Positions 51,097-61,271 of a stretch of 64,000 nucleotides of DNA are shown one piece after another (position 1 is the first letter of the stretch; each line of letters begins with the position of its first letter). The notes beneath the pieces are model-generated. The model saw only the letters and a list, made by a program, of their open reading frames with translations. It had not been told where the DNA came from and did no database searches. A program made the position numbers and the translations under genes. The stretch is from NCBI RefSeq assembly GCF_041262565.1, contig NZ_JBGCCJ010000001.1:496001-560000 (forward strand), in the 5' to 3' direction. This stretch comes from Leifsonia sp. EB41. Lineage in GTDB: Bacteria > Actinomycetota > Actinomycetes > Actinomycetales > Microbacteriaceae.

Positions 51097-52326
51097 TTGG
51101 CTACTTCTGAACAGCACCCCTGGGGTCGCGTCGATGAGACCGGCACCGTGTACGTCCGTGAGGGCGATGGCGAGCGCGCCGTCGGCGAGTACCCGGACGG
51201 CACTCCGGAGGAGGCGATCTCCTACTTCGAGCGCAAGTACAACGACCTCGCCGGCCAGGTCGGTCTCCTGGAGCAGCGCGCCCGCCGCGGCGCCCCGGCG
51301 GCCGATGTCGCCAAGTCGGTCGCGAGCCTGCGCACCGCAGTCGAGGGCGCGAACGCCGTCGGCGACCTCCCGTCGCTGATGACCCGGCTGGACGCGCTCG
51401 GCGGCACCGTCGAGGAGCTCACGGAGCAGCAGAGCGCCGAGGCCAAGGCCGCGCTCGAGCAGGCCATCGCCGACCGCACCGCGATCGTGGAGCAGGCGGA
51501 GGCCCTCGCCGCGCAGGACCCGGCGCGCACCCAATGGAAGCAGACCACCGCCGAGCTCGACGCACTCTTCGCGAGCTGGCAGGCCCACCAGCACGACGGC
51601 CCCCGGCTGCCGAAGAACGACGCCAACGAGCTGTGGAAGCGGTTCCGCGCCGCGCGCTCGACCATCGAGCACAACCGCAAGGCGTTCTTCGCCGACCTGG
51701 ACAACCAGCACCGCGACGTCCGCAGCCGCAAGAACGCCCTCATCGAGCAGGCCGAGGGCCTCGTGCCGCTCGGCGCCGACGGTGTGCCGGAGTACCGGCG
51801 CCTGCTCGACCAGTGGAAGCTGGCCGGCCGCGCGGGCAAGAAGAACGACGACGCGCTCTGGGCGCGTTTCAAGGCCGCAGGCGACGCGATCTACTCGGCC
51901 AAGGCCGAGGTCGACGCGCGCGACAACGTCGAGTACGAGGAGAACCTCACGCTCAAGCTCGCGCTGCTGGAGGAGGCGGAGCCGCTCCTGAAGGAGAAGG
52001 ACCGCGAGACCGCCCGCACGAAGCTGCTCTCCATCCAGGAGCGCTGGGACGCCATCGGCCGCGTGCCCCGCGACCAGGTGCGCCCCATCGAGGACCGCCT
52101 GCGCAAGGTCGAGGCCTCCGTGCGCCGGCTGGACGAGGAGCACTGGGAGCGCAACAACCCCGAGAAGAAGGCGCGCTCCGAGGGGCTGGCCAGCCAGCTC
52201 AACGCGGCGATCGCCAAGCTGGAGCAGGAGCTCGAGGAGGCCAAGGCCAGCGGCGACGCCGCCAAGGTCAAGGCCGCCCAGGAGGCGCTCGACGCCCGCA
52301 AGGTGTGGCTGGACGCACTCGGCTGA
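51097..52326 (+). CDS. DUF349-domain coiled-coil protein
   Basis: A 409-residue soluble protein, mostly helical and rich in Glu, Ala, Lys and Arg. It has several DUF349 repeats ([45 protein letters not shown]; seen in parts) and long coiled-coil segments near the C-terminus ([20 protein letters not shown]). The N-terminal [17 protein letters not shown] is typical of actinobacterial members. Function is unknown. I choose TTG at 51097, preceded by AAGGTGAGG; a GTG at 51088 would add three residues. Confidence 0.85.
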   Translation: MATSEQHPWGRVDETGTVYVREGDGERAVGEYPDGTPEEAISYFERKYNDLAGQVGLLEQRARRGAPAADVAKSVASLRTAVEGANAVGDLPSLMTRLDALGGTVEELTEQQSAEAKAALEQAIADRTAIVEQAEALAAQDPARTQWKQTTAELDALFASWQAHQHDGPRLPKNDANELWKRFRAARSTIEHNRKAFFADLDNQHRDVRSRKNALIEQAEGLVPLGADGVPEYRRLLDQWKLAGRAGKKNDDALWARFKAAGDAIYSAKAEVDARDNVEYEENLTLKLALLEEAEPLLKEKDRETARTKLLSIQERWDAIGRVPRDQVRPIEDRLRKVEASVRRLDEEHWERNNPEKKARSEGLASQLNAAIAKLEQELEEAKASGDAAKVKAAQEALDARKVWLDALG

Positions 52327-52453
52327 CTCCCGGCCGTCGGAGGCACGGTCGCCTGCGGCGGGTTTGTTCTCCACAGCCCGAGTGAGCGGGTGAGTACTCC
52401 ACGGATTCGCCGCCGGCCGTCCGCGGGAGTTGCGTGCAGCGGAGGCTGGACGC

Positions 52454-53023
52454 ATGACAACAGCGCTCCCTCTCCTCCTCGACCGTGACGTCCTCCCGCT
52501 CGCCGAGCTCTTCTCTCTCGTGCTCGACGGGCAGCTCTACCGGGTCGGCGACGCGTTCGCCACCACGGACATCCCCGACACCCCCTCGCTGCGCGCGCAC
52601 GCGTTCGCGGCGCACCGGCCGGGAAGCACAGTCGCCGATCGCGGCACCGCGGCCTGGATCCACGGCACGCGCTCGGCGCCGCCACTACGGCCGCAGGTCT
52701 GTGTCGACCGCAGGCGCCGCGGTCGCGTCCCACCCGACTTCGACGCGCACCAGCACCGGCTGGGAGCCGACGATGTCGTCGAGCTGAGCGGCGTGCGGGT
52801 CACGGCGCCGCTACGCACGGCGGCCGACCTGATGCTGACGCTCCCCCGGTTCGGGCATCATGAAGCCCTGGAGGTGCGACACCTGCTCGACCTCGGGCGC
52901 GCCTCGCCCGACCGGCTCGGCGCCCACCTCGCCCGGTCACGCCGGCACGGGGCGACGCGGGCGCTCACCCGGATGCCCGTGGTCGAGCGCACGGAGCTCC
53001 CGGTCCCGCTCAGCCGGCGCTGA
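52454..53023 (+). CDS. Solitary AbiEi-like (type IV antitoxin-like) protein
   Basis: A 189-residue protein with an N-terminal [20 protein letters not shown] region recalling a winged helix. Then come [12 protein letters not shown], an element that resembles the A-x-x-x-HG of AbiEi antitoxins, and [21 protein letters not shown], similar to the DUF559/AbiEi C-terminal region of actinobacterial proteins. The C-terminus is Arg-rich. The ATG at 52454 has GGAGG upstream. No AbiEii toxin gene is adjacent, so a toxin-antitoxin role is not supported by context. Its stop lies inside the 3' end of rel on the other strand. Confidence 0.65.
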   Translation: MTTALPLLLDRDVLPLAELFSLVLDGQLYRVGDAFATTDIPDTPSLRAHAFAAHRPGSTVADRGTAAWIHGTRSAPPLRPQVCVDRRRRGRVPPDFDAHQHRLGADDVVELSGVRVTAPLRTAADLMLTLPRFGHHEALEVRHLLDLGRASPDRLGAHLARSRRHGATRALTRMPVVERTELPVPLSRR

Positions 53024-55260
53024 CCCGGTACACGTCGTAGACGCCGTCGATCCGGCGCACGGCGTTGAGCACGCGGTCGAGGTGGGTGGTGTCGCCCATC
53101 TCGAACACGAAGCGGCTCAGCGCCAGCCGGTTGCTCGACGTCGTAACCGTCGCAGAAAGGATGTTGACATGGTGCTCGGACAGCACGCGCGTGACGTCGG
53201 AGAGCAACCCGGAGCGGTCCAGGGCCTCCACTTGGATCTGCACCAGGAAGACGCTCTTCGAGCTCGGCGCCCACTCCACGTCGATCATGCGGTCGGGCTC
53301 CTGCAGCAGCGACTGCACGTTGTGACAGTTCGCCTGGTGCACGGAGACGCCCTGACCTCGCGTCACGAAGCCGACGATCGGGTCGCCGGGCACCGGCGTG
53401 CAGCACTTGGCCAGCTTCACCAGGATGTCCGGCGCACCCCGCACGAGCACGCCGGAGTCGCTGTTGCGGAGCTGCTTCGGCCGGCCCTTGACCGGGATGT
53501 CCATCTCACCGTCGGACTCGACCTCGCTCTGCAGCGAGGCGACGATCTTCTCGATCACCGACTGCGTCGAGATGTGACCCTCGCCGACGGACGCGTACAG
53601 CGACGAGACGTCCGGATGCTTGAGCGAGGACGCGACCTCCACGAGGGCGTCCTGCGTCATCAGCTTCTGCAGCGGCAGGTTCTGCTTGCGCATCGCCCGG
53701 GCGATGGCGTCCTTGCCCTGCTCGATCGCCTCGTCGCGGCGCTCCTTGGTGAACCACTGGCGGATCTTGTTGCGGGCGCGCGGGCTCTTGACGAAGTTCA
53801 GCCAGTCCTGGCTCGGGCCGGAGTCCGGGTTCTTGGAGGTGAAGATCTCCACCACGTCGCCGGTGGAGAGCGTACTCTCCAGCGGAACCAGGCGGCCGTT
53901 CACCTTGGCGCCCATCGTGCGGTGGCCGACCTCGGTGTGCACGGCGTAGGCGAAGTCGACCGGGGTGGCGCCGGCGGGCAGGCCGATCACGCGGGCCCTT
54001 CGGCGTGAAGACGTAGACCTCCTTCGCGCCGATCTCGAACCGCAGCGAGTCCAGGAACTCCGACGGGTCGGCCGTCTCGGCCTGCCAGTCGGAGATATGC
54101 GCGAGCCAGGCCAGGTCCGTGTCCACCTTGGCCGGGCCGCCGGTGCTCTTGCCGGTCGTCTGCTCCTTGTACTTCCAGTGCGCCGCGACACCGAACTCGG
54201 CTCGCTGGTGCATCTCCTCGGTGCGGATCTGGATCTCGACCGGGCGGCCCTGCGGACCGATCACCGTCGTGTGCAGCGATTGGTACAGGTTGAACTTCGG
54301 GGTGGCGATGTAGTCCTTGAAACGGCCGGGCATCGGCGTCCAGCGCGCGTGGATGGAGCCGAGCACCGCGTAGCAGTCGCGCACCGTGTTGACGAGCACG
54401 CGGATGCCGACAAGGTCGTAGATGTCGTCGAACTCGCGGCCGCGCACGACCATCTTCTGGTAGATCGAGTAGTACTGCTTGGGCCGGCCGACCACCTTGC
54501 CGCGGATCTTCGCGGTCTTCAGGTCGTCGTTGATCGCGTCGATCACCTGCTGCACGAGGCGCTCGCGCTCGGGGGTGCGCTGCTTGACCAGGCTCTCGAT
54601 CTCCGCGTAGAGCTTGGGATACAGCACGGCGAACGAGAGGTCTTCCAGCTCCCACTTGATCGTCTGGATGCCGAGCCGGTGCGCGAGCGGCGCGTAGATC
54701 TCGAGGGTCTCCGTCGCCTTGCGCGTCGCGTTCGCCGCGGGGACGAAGCCCCAGGTGCGGGCGTTGTGCAGGCGGTCGGCGAGCTTGATTATCAGCACGC
54801 GGATGTCCTTCGACATCGCGACGATCATCTTGCGGACGGTCTCGGCCTGCGCGCTGTCGCCGTACTTGACCTTGTCGAGCTTGGTGACGCCGTCGACGAG
54901 CATCGCGATCTCGTCACCGAACTGGTCGCGGAGCTCGTCCAGCGTGTAAGCGGTGTCCTCCACCGTGTCGTGCAACAGCGCGGCGGCGATGGTCTTGGCG
55001 CCGATCCCGAGGTCGGCAATGATCTGCGCGACGGCGACCGGGTGGGTGATGTACGGCTCGCCGGAGCGGCGCTTCTGGCCGTCGTGGGCGCGCTCGGCGA
55101 CCGCGTAGGCGCGCTCGATGAGCGAGAGGTCGGCCTTCGGGTGGTGCATGCGCACCGTGCGGATCAGGGTGTCGACGGCGCCGGCGGGCTGGGCGCGGGA
55201 GAAGATCCGCGGCACGAGACGGCGCAGCGAGGCGGACTGCGGTGTCGTCGTGTCAACCAT
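53010..55260 (-). pseudogene. rel: (p)ppGpp synthetase/hydrolase Rel, broken by one extra base
   Basis: Bifunctional stringent response enzyme. The first frame from ATG 55260 (AGGAGG upstream) has the HD hydrolase domain (YITHPVAVAQI, ALLHDTVEDT, KLADRLHN) and synthetase domain (GRPKQYYSIYQKM, RFKDYIATPKFNLYQSLHT in parts, [16 protein letters not shown]), up to VFTPKG near residue 419. The TGS domain ([22 protein letters not shown]), helical, zinc-finger ([16 protein letters not shown]) and ACT domains follow in another frame. One extra base in 53993-53998 causes the shift; without it the gene has 749 codons. All domains are otherwise intact, so an assembly error is likely. Confidence 0.93.
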
Positions 55261-55332
55261 CTGCTCGCCTCCTGTCGTCCATTATCGCCGCTGTTCGTGC
55301 CTTCCCGTTCACGGGGGCGGCGCGACCGACGC

Positions 55333-55686
55333 TCAGACGGACGCTCCGGGGGGTCCATCGGGGTCGGAGACCGGGCCACCGGAGGCCTGCCAGGCGAGCA
55401 TCCCGCCCGCGACGTTGGCCGCCGGATAGTCCGCCTGCAGCAACGCGTCGGTCACCATCCGCGACCGGCCGCCGACCGCGCAGATCACCAGGATCTGCTC
55501 GTCCTCCGGCAGCTCGTGCTGGCGCAGGCCGAGCTCCCCCATGGGGATGTGATGGGCGGCCGGCGCATGGCCGGACTCCCACTCGTGGTCCTCGCGGACG
55601 TCGAGCAGCCAGGCCGCTCCGGCGTCGACGAGCTCGAGCGCACGCGCGGCGCTCACCTCATCCTCCGACAGGTAGCGACCGCTCAT
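55333..55686 (-). CDS. Rhodanese-domain protein
   Basis: A single-domain sulfurtransferase-like protein of 117 residues with active-site cysteine in VICAVGGRSRMVT, the WLLDVREDHEWESGHAPAAHHIPMGEL entry motif (in parts) and AGGMLAWQASGG. It may transfer sulfane sulfur or act as a redox carrier; the substrate cannot be told. It lies between secF and rel, with its ATG nine bases after the secF stop. Confidence 0.9.
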   Translation of the reverse strand: MSGRYLSEDEVSAARALELVDAGAAWLLDVREDHEWESGHAPAAHHIPMGELGLRQHELPEDEQILVICAVGGRSRMVTDALLQADYPAANVAGGMLAWQASGGPVSDPDGPPGASV

Positions 55687-55695
55687 GCGCCGACG

Positions 55696-56712
55696 CTACT
55701 CCGCCGCGACCGGCTCGGCCGTGGCGACCTTGGCCTTCGGGCGCACCGCGCGGACCTTCTGGTCGTGCTTCTTGATCGCGGCCTCGCCCTCGCGGAACTG
55801 CGAGTACATCGGCGCGGCCAGGAAGATGGTCGAGTACGTGCCGACGATGATGCCGATGAGCAGTGCGAGCGAGATGTCGCGCAGCGTGGCGGCGCCGAAG
55901 GCATACGCACCGATGAAGAGGATCGACGCGACCGGCAGCACCGCGACGACGGCCGTGTTGATCGATCGCACGAGCGTCTGGTTCACCGCCAGGTTCACCG
56001 CCTCGGGGAACGTGCGCCGGGTGAGCTCGAGCTCCTCGCGCGTGTTCTCGCGGATCTTGTCGAACACCACGACCGTGTCGTACAGCGAGTAGCCGAGGAT
56101 CGTCAGGAAGCCGATCATCGTCGCGGGCGACACCTCGAAGCCCACGAGGGCGTAGATCCCCGCGGTGATGATGAGGTCGTGGAAGAGCGAGATGATCGCG
56201 GACGCCGACATCTTCCAGGTGCGGAAGTACAGCGCCATCGCGATGAACGCCAGCAGCAGGAACACCACGAGGCCCTGGATGGACTGCTGCGTGACGTCCG
56301 CACCCCACGACGGGCCGATGAAGGTCGAGGAGATCTCGGACGACGGGACGCCGTAGGCCGTGGCCAGTGCGTCGGCGACGGCCTTGGTCTGGGTGTCGGA
56401 GAGCTGGTCGGTCTGCACCTGGATGGCGTTGTTGCCGACGACGCTGACATGCGAGACCGCGTTGGGCACGACGCTGGAAACGGCGTTCTGCGCCTTGGTC
56501 GTGTCGGTGCTCTGCACCTGGCTGATCTGGAACTGCGAACCGCCGCGGAACTCGATCGAGAAGTTGAACCCGCCCTTGACGATCGGGACCAGGATCGAGA
56601 GTGCGACCAGGACGATCGCGATGGTGTACCAGATCTTGCGCTTGCCGACGAAGTCGAACGAGCGCGCGCCCGTGTAGAGGTCGTTACCGAACTTGGTGAG
56701 GCGGCTGGCCAT
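55696..56712 (-). CDS. secF: Protein translocase subunit SecF
   Basis: Partner of SecD in the proton-driven late step of protein export. The 338-residue protein has six membrane segments, the FSIEFRGGSQFQI motif after the first, and the export domain signatures LLAFIAMALYFRTWKMSASAI and GYSLYDTVVVFDKIREN (shown in parts). The C-terminus is basic. The ATG shares one base with the secD stop. Confidence 0.96.
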   Translation of the reverse strand: MASRLTKFGNDLYTGARSFDFVGKRKIWYTIAIVLVALSILVPIVKGGFNFSIEFRGGSQFQISQVQSTDTTKAQNAVSSVVPNAVSHVSVVGNNAIQVQTDQLSDTQTKAVADALATAYGVPSSEISSTFIGPSWGADVTQQSIQGLVVFLLLAFIAMALYFRTWKMSASAIISLFHDLIITAGIYALVGFEVSPATMIGFLTILGYSLYDTVVVFDKIRENTREELELTRRTFPEAVNLAVNQTLVRSINTAVVAVLPVASILFIGAYAFGAATLRDISLALLIGIIVGTYSTIFLAAPMYSQFREGEAAIKKHDQKVRAVRPKAKVATAEPVAAE

Positions 56713-58451
56713 CAGTTGTCCTTCCCCTCGGTCGATCGATCCGACGACGAGGAGGTCGAGGCGGAGGCGAGCTCCGCCGCCTTGCGCTCGGCGATCGTCT
56801 GGCGGCGTGCCGCCTCCCCGCTGGCGCGGGAGGCCTTACCCGCGCCCACGAGCTCGGGCTGGGGCGCGCGGAAGCGTGCGGCGCCGCGGTACACGGCGCC
56901 CAGGGCGTCCGGGTCGAGGCCGGAGAGCGGGTGGCCGCTGCTGAAGAAGCGGGTCTTCGCGAGGAGCTGGAGCGTCGGGTGAGTGAACAGCAGCACCACG
57001 ATCACGTCGATGATGGTCGTGAGACCCAGCGTGAACGCGAAGCCGCGCACGTTGGCCGCGGCCAGCACGTACAGCACGACGGCCGCGAGGAGGTTGGTCG
57101 CCTTGGACGCGTAGATCGTGCGGCGCGCACGGCCCCAGCCGGCCTCCACGGCCGATTCGAGACTTCGCCCGTCGCGCAGCTCGTCTCGTATTCGCTCGAA
57201 GTAGACGATGAAGGAGTCTGCTGTGAAGCCGATCGCCACGATCAGACCGGCGACGCCCGCGAGCGACAGCCGGTAGTCGTAGTGCCACGACATCAGCGAG
57301 ATGGTCAGCCAGGTGAGTGTGCCGGCGACGACGAGCGAGAAGATCGTGACGAGGCCGAGGAGGCGGTACTGGAAGAACGTGTAGATCGCGACCAGGATCA
57401 GGCCGATCAGACCGGCGATCAGACCGCTGATGAGCTGCGAGGTTCCGAGCGTGGCCGAGATGTCGTCCTGGCTCTGCACCTTGAAGCTGAACGGCAGCGC
57501 ACCGAATTTGAGCTGGTCGGCGAGGGTCTTGGCGCTCTGCTCGGTGAAGTTGCCCGAGATCTGCGGCTTGCCGTCCGTGATCACTGCGTTGGTGGTCGGC
57601 GCCGAGATGACGCGGCCGTCCAGGACGATCGCGAACTGGTTCTGCGCGCCCTGGAGGGCGTTCAGGCGCGTGGTGACCGCGGCGAACTGCTTGGTGCCGG
57701 TGGCGTCGAAGACGATGTTGACCGCCCACTGGCCGGTCGTGACGCCCTGCGAGCTCTGCATCAGGCCGGCGCTGGCGTCGGAGATGTTCTGGCCCTTCAC
57801 CTCGACCGGGCCGAGCAGGTACTTGACCGTGTTGGCGTCGTCGCAGGTGATCAGCGGCTTGTCCGTCGGAGCGGCGCTGAGGTCCTTGTTCTTGTTCGCG
57901 GCGCACGAGAAGGCGTCGTATTCCGCCTGCAGCGCCGGGGTCACCCAGGCCAGGTCGCTGCCGTTCGTCGGCGACGTCGACGGCGTCGACTGGAGGCCGG
58001 GAGCCGGGCTCGGCGCCGGGGTCGACTTACCGTCGGCGCCCACGACCTCGTTGGTCGGGCCGCCGGTGAGCAGCACCGGCCGGAAGTCGAGCCGCGCGCT
58101 CGCCTTGACGCGGTCGAGCGTCTGCTGGTCGGGCTTGCCCGGCAGCGACACCACGATGTTGCGCGAGCCCTCGGTGGAGATCTGCGCCTCGGACACGCCG
58201 GACGCGTCGATGCGCTGCCGGATGATCGAGACCGCCTGGTCGAGCTGCTGCTGCTGCACCGACTGACCGTTCTCGACCTGCGGCGCGAGGATGATCTGGG
58301 TGCCGCCCTCGAGGTCGAGGGCGAGCTTGGGCAGCCACGTGGCGTTGCTGAACAGGACGCCGGCCGTGAGGGTCCCGAGGAGGACCACCACGATCACACC
58401 AAGCCACGTCAACGAACGCCAGGCCTTTTTGACCGGAGTCGACTTTGCCAC
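56712..58451 (-). CDS. secD: Protein translocase subunit SecD
   Basis: Large RND-like subunit of the SecDF complex, 579 residues. It has the first membrane segment (about 16-32), LALDLEGGTQIILAP, a large periplasmic-equivalent domain with a Pro/Ser-rich insert (GKSTPAPSPAPGLQSTPSTS, residues near 150), and five C-terminal segments with AGVAGLIVAIGFTADSFIVYFERIRDEL (in parts). The C-terminal tail is long. It follows yajC by 65 bases. yajC-secD-secF is a standard operon. Confidence 0.96.
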   Translation of the reverse strand: MAKSTPVKKAWRSLTWLGVIVVVLLGTLTAGVLFSNATWLPKLALDLEGGTQIILAPQVENGQSVQQQQLDQAVSIIRQRIDASGVSEAQISTEGSRNIVVSLPGKPDQQTLDRVKASARLDFRPVLLTGGPTNEVVGADGKSTPAPSPAPGLQSTPSTSPTNGSDLAWVTPALQAEYDAFSCAANKNKDLSAAPTDKPLITCDDANTVKYLLGPVEVKGQNISDASAGLMQSSQGVTTGQWAVNIVFDATGTKQFAAVTTRLNALQGAQNQFAIVLDGRVISAPTTNAVITDGKPQISGNFTEQSAKTLADQLKFGALPFSFKVQSQDDISATLGTSQLISGLIAGLIGLILVAIYTFFQYRLLGLVTIFSLVVAGTLTWLTISLMSWHYDYRLSLAGVAGLIVAIGFTADSFIVYFERIRDELRDGRSLESAVEAGWGRARRTIYASKATNLLAAVVLYVLAAANVRGFAFTLGLTTIIDVIVVLLFTHPTLQLLAKTRFFSSGHPLSGLDPDALGAVYRGAARFRAPQPELVGAGKASRASGEAARRQTIAERKAAELASASTSSSSDRSTEGKDN

Positions 58452-58516
58452 CTAGGAACTCAGCTTTCTACGAGCGATCCGCGCACCCTGTCGGTGCGCG
58501 GAGCACAGGGATGCTA

Positions 58517-58918
58517 TCAGTCGTCGCTCTTCGCGCCGGGCTTCTTCGGCGCGTCGTCGAGCCGCTCGCCGAATTCCGGAGCGGACGAGTCGGCCGGGAT
58601 GGCGTGGTCCTGGTTGAGCTCCAGGCCCGCGACCTCGGTGTCGTCGGTCTCGACGGTCTTCGGCTCGACCACGCGGGAGAGCACCTGGCGGTGCACCTTC
58701 ACGACGTGGCCGGGGCTCGTCTCGATGATGGCGGTGTTGTCGTCCTCGTCGACGGACAGCAGGGTGCCGTACAGGCCGAAGTTGGTCATGACCTCGGCGC
58801 CGGGCACCATCTTCGAACGGGTCTCCGCCTGCTCCTTCTGCCGCTTGCGGCTGTTGCGGAACATGAAGAAGACGAGGGCCGCCAAAATGACGACCATCAC
58901 AATGGTCAACGGATCCAT
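58517..58918 (-). CDS. yajC: YajC preprotein translocase accessory protein
   Basis: A 133-residue protein with one N-terminal membrane segment (about 4-20), a basic RNSRKRQKEQ stretch, and the YajC core (MVPGAEVMTNFGLYGTLLSV). The C-terminal extension of about 40 residues is acidic and Pro-rich. It associates with SecDF in other bacteria and is encoded directly upstream of secD. Confidence 0.94.
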   Translation of the reverse strand: MDPLTIVMVVILAALVFFMFRNSRKRQKEQAETRSKMVPGAEVMTNFGLYGTLLSVDEDDNTAIIETSPGHVVKVHRQVLSRVVEPKTVETDDTEVAGLELNQDHAIPADSSAPEFGERLDDAPKKPGAKSDD

Positions 58919-58978
58919 GAAGTAAGCCGAACCTTCCGGTGAAAGTCAAGGGGGTGTGTGGCGAGTGGCCAGCTTGAA

Positions 58979-60031
58979 TTATAGGTCATCCATCAGGGAC
59001 GGTTGCTGTGAGTGGCCTTGCGGTACGCCCCCAGGTCGAGGGCTGGACAGTCCGAAGTGCCGCCAGGCCGACGGCGTGGCGACCCGTCCGCGCGGTGTTC
59101 GCGACAGCAGACCGATGCGGACGAGGAACGGCTCGACCACGGATTCGATGGTCTCCGCCTCCTCGCCGACCGACACCGCGAGGGTGTTGAGGCCGACCGG
59201 GCCGCCGTCGAAGCGCTCCATGATCGCGTGCAGCACTGCGCGGTCGAGGCGGTCGAGGCCGAGCGGGTCGACGTCGTACAGCTCCAGCGCGGCCTGTACG
59301 GCCACCACGTCCGCACGGTGGCCGTGGACGAGCGCGTAGTCGCGGACGCGGCGCAGCAGCCGGTTGGCGATGCGCGGGGTTCCCCGGCAGCGGCCGGCGA
59401 TCTCCGCCAGCGCCTCGCGGTCGACCTCGAAGTCGAGCATCGTCGCAGCGCGGGTGAGAACCTGCGTCAGCTCGCTCTCGTCGTAGAACTCCAGGTGGGC
59501 GGTGAAACCGAAGCGGTCGCGCAGCGGGTTCGGCAGCAGCCCGGAACGGGTCGTCGCGCCGACCAGCGTGAACGGCGCGAGCTCCAGCGGGATGGAGGTG
59601 GCGCCTGCGCCCTTGCCGACCATGATGTCGATGCGGAAGTCCTCCATCGCGAGGTACAGCATCTCTTCCGCCGAGCGCGCCATGCGGTGGATCTCGTCGA
59701 TGAAGAGCACCTCCCCCGGCGTCAGCGACGACAGCAGGGCGGCGAGGTCGCCGGCGTGCTGGATGGCGGGGCCGCTGGAGAGCCGGAGCGGCCGCTCGCT
59801 CTCGTGCGCGACGATCATGGCGAGCGTGGTCTTCCCGAGCCCGGGAGGCCCGGCCAGGAGGATGTGGTCGGCCGTGCGATCCTGCATCTTCGCGGCCGTG
59901 AGCAGCAACTGGAGCTGGCCGCGGACCTTCGCCTGCCCGACGAACTCGGACAGCGTGCGCGGGCGCAGCGCACCCTCGAAGGCGAGCTCCGACTCCGATT
60001 CGAGCTCCGGCGCGGTGAGGTCGTCGCTCAT
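58979..60031 (-). CDS. ruvB: Holliday junction branch migration helicase RuvB
   Basis: Hexameric AAA+ motor that drives branch migration with RuvA. The 350-residue protein has Walker [14 protein letters not shown], Walker [12 protein letters not shown], sensor [19 protein letters not shown] and the C-terminal winged helix with [15 protein letters not shown]. The ATG overlaps the ruvA stop (ATGA). Confidence 0.97.
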   Translation of the reverse strand: MSDDLTAPELESESELAFEGALRPRTLSEFVGQAKVRGQLQLLLTAAKMQDRTADHILLAGPPGLGKTTLAMIVAHESERPLRLSSGPAIQHAGDLAALLSSLTPGEVLFIDEIHRMARSAEEMLYLAMEDFRIDIMVGKGAGATSIPLELAPFTLVGATTRSGLLPNPLRDRFGFTAHLEFYDESELTQVLTRAATMLDFEVDREALAEIAGRCRGTPRIANRLLRRVRDYALVHGHRADVVAVQAALELYDVDPLGLDRLDRAVLHAIMERFDGGPVGLNTLAVSVGEEAETIESVVEPFLVRIGLLSRTPRGRVATPSAWRHFGLSSPRPGGVPQGHSQQPSLMDDL

Positions 60032-60660
60032 CGGGTCGCTCCGCTCGCCGCGCCGGCCGGGCCGAGGCGCGCGAGCGAGAGCCGCAGGAGGGCCTGGACC
60101 GAGTCGCGCTCGCCCTCATCGGTCTCGGCGACCACGTCGGACACCGCTTCCGCCGCGATCCGCTCGGGCCAGCCGAGGCCGACCAGGGCGACGATCACGC
60201 TGTCGGGGACGGCGGAGGGCGCTCCCTTCGCCTTCACCGCGCGGGCGGGCGCGCGCCGGGCGGCGGCGAGCTTGCCGGTGAGCGAGACGACGATGAGCTT
60301 GGCGGTCTTGGGGCCGATGCCCGACACCTTGCGGAACGGCGCGTCGTCGTCGGCCGCGACGGCGTCGGCGACCTGGTCCGGGCTGAGGACCGACAGCACG
60401 CCGATCGCGGACTTCGGGCCGACTCCGGAGACGCCGGTGAGCAGCTCGAAGACCTGGAGCTGCTCGAGGTCGGCGAAGCCGAAAAGCTGGAGGGCGTCCT
60501 CCCGGACGATGAGCGACGTGAACACGAACGCCTCGTCGCCGACGCGCAGAGAGAGCACGTGGTCGGGGGTGAGCTGCACGGCGAAGCCGACGCCGCCCAC
60601 CTCGATCACGGCGGTTCCGCCGCTCGCAGAGAGGACGGTGCCGCGGAGGGAGGAGATCAC
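60028..60660 (-). CDS. ruvA: Holliday junction DNA-binding protein RuvA
   Basis: Tetrameric junction-binding subunit that targets RuvB. The 210-residue protein has the OB-fold N-terminus ([16 protein letters not shown]), helix-hairpin-helix motifs [14 protein letters not shown] and [16 protein letters not shown], and the C-terminal RuvB-binding UBA-like domain. It starts at GTG overlapping the ruvC stop (GTGA). Confidence 0.96.
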   Translation of the reverse strand: MISSLRGTVLSASGGTAVIEVGGVGFAVQLTPDHVLSLRVGDEAFVFTSLIVREDALQLFGFADLEQLQVFELLTGVSGVGPKSAIGVLSVLSPDQVADAVAADDDAPFRKVSGIGPKTAKLIVVSLTGKLAAARRAPARAVKAKGAPSAVPDSVIVALVGLGWPERIAAEAVSDVVAETDEGERDSVQALLRLSLARLGPAGAASGATR

Positions 60661-61262
60661 CTGGCCAGCCTACGGGGAACGCCCGACGTCCGGGCGGAGC
60701 GCTCGGCGGCGAGCCACGCGGCCTGCGCGGGGGTCTGCGCCGCGCCGCCCGCTCCCGCGCCGTTTGCTCCCCCGTCGGCAGCGGGCGAGCCGCGCCAGGC
60801 GTGGCAGATCGCGATGGCGAGGGCGTCAGCGGCGTCCGCCGGCTTGGGCACCTCGGCCAGCCCGAGGATGCGCGCGACCATCGTCTGGACCTGCTTCTTG
60901 TCGGCGGCGCCGTAGCCGGTGATCGCGGCCTTGACCTCGCTCGGCGTGTGCAGCGCGACGCGGAGTCCGCGGCGCGCGGCGGCGTGCAGCGCCACCCCGC
61001 TCACCTGGGCGACGCCCATGACCGTGCGGAGGTTGTGCTGGGCGAAGACGCGCTCGATCGCCACCACGTCGGGGCGGTGGGCGTCGAGCAACTCGTCGAT
61101 CCCGGTGCCGACCGCCAGGAGCCGCTGCTCCAGTGGCATGTCGGCGGGCGTGCGGATGACCGTGACCTCCACGAGGGTGGCCGTGCGGTCGGGACGGACG
61201 TCGACGACGCCGACGCCGCAGCGCGTCAGACCCGGGTCGATGCCGAGGACCCGGATCGTCAT
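60657..61262 (-). CDS. ruvC: Crossover junction endodeoxyribonuclease RuvC
   Basis: Resolves Holliday junctions. The 201-residue protein has the RNase H catalytic acids in [18 protein letters not shown] and [14 protein letters not shown], and the loop [15 protein letters not shown]. The C-terminal 45 residues are a Gly/Ala-rich, low-complexity tail ending basic (SGVPRRLAR), longer than in E. coli RuvC. The ATG lies nine bases after the yebC stop. Confidence 0.96.
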   Translation of the reverse strand: MTIRVLGIDPGLTRCGVGVVDVRPDRTATLVEVTVIRTPADMPLEQRLLAVGTGIDELLDAHRPDVVAIERVFAQHNLRTVMGVAQVSGVALHAAARRGLRVALHTPSEVKAAITGYGAADKKQVQTMVARILGLAEVPKPADAADALAIAICHAWRGSPAADGGANGAGAGGAAQTPAQAAWLAAERSARTSGVPRRLAR

Positions 61263-61271
61263 CGCGGCGCC

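Noticed and set aside
52327-52453. Possible terminator after the DUF349 gene
   Set aside because: A CGCC/GGCG mini-stem followed by GGTTTGTTCT is present, but the stem is only four bases and the tail is interrupted.
48736-52455. A 1239-codon minus-strand frame ending in RarA
   Set aside because: The part beyond 50076 is antisense to the cyclophilin and DUF349 genes and has shadow composition.
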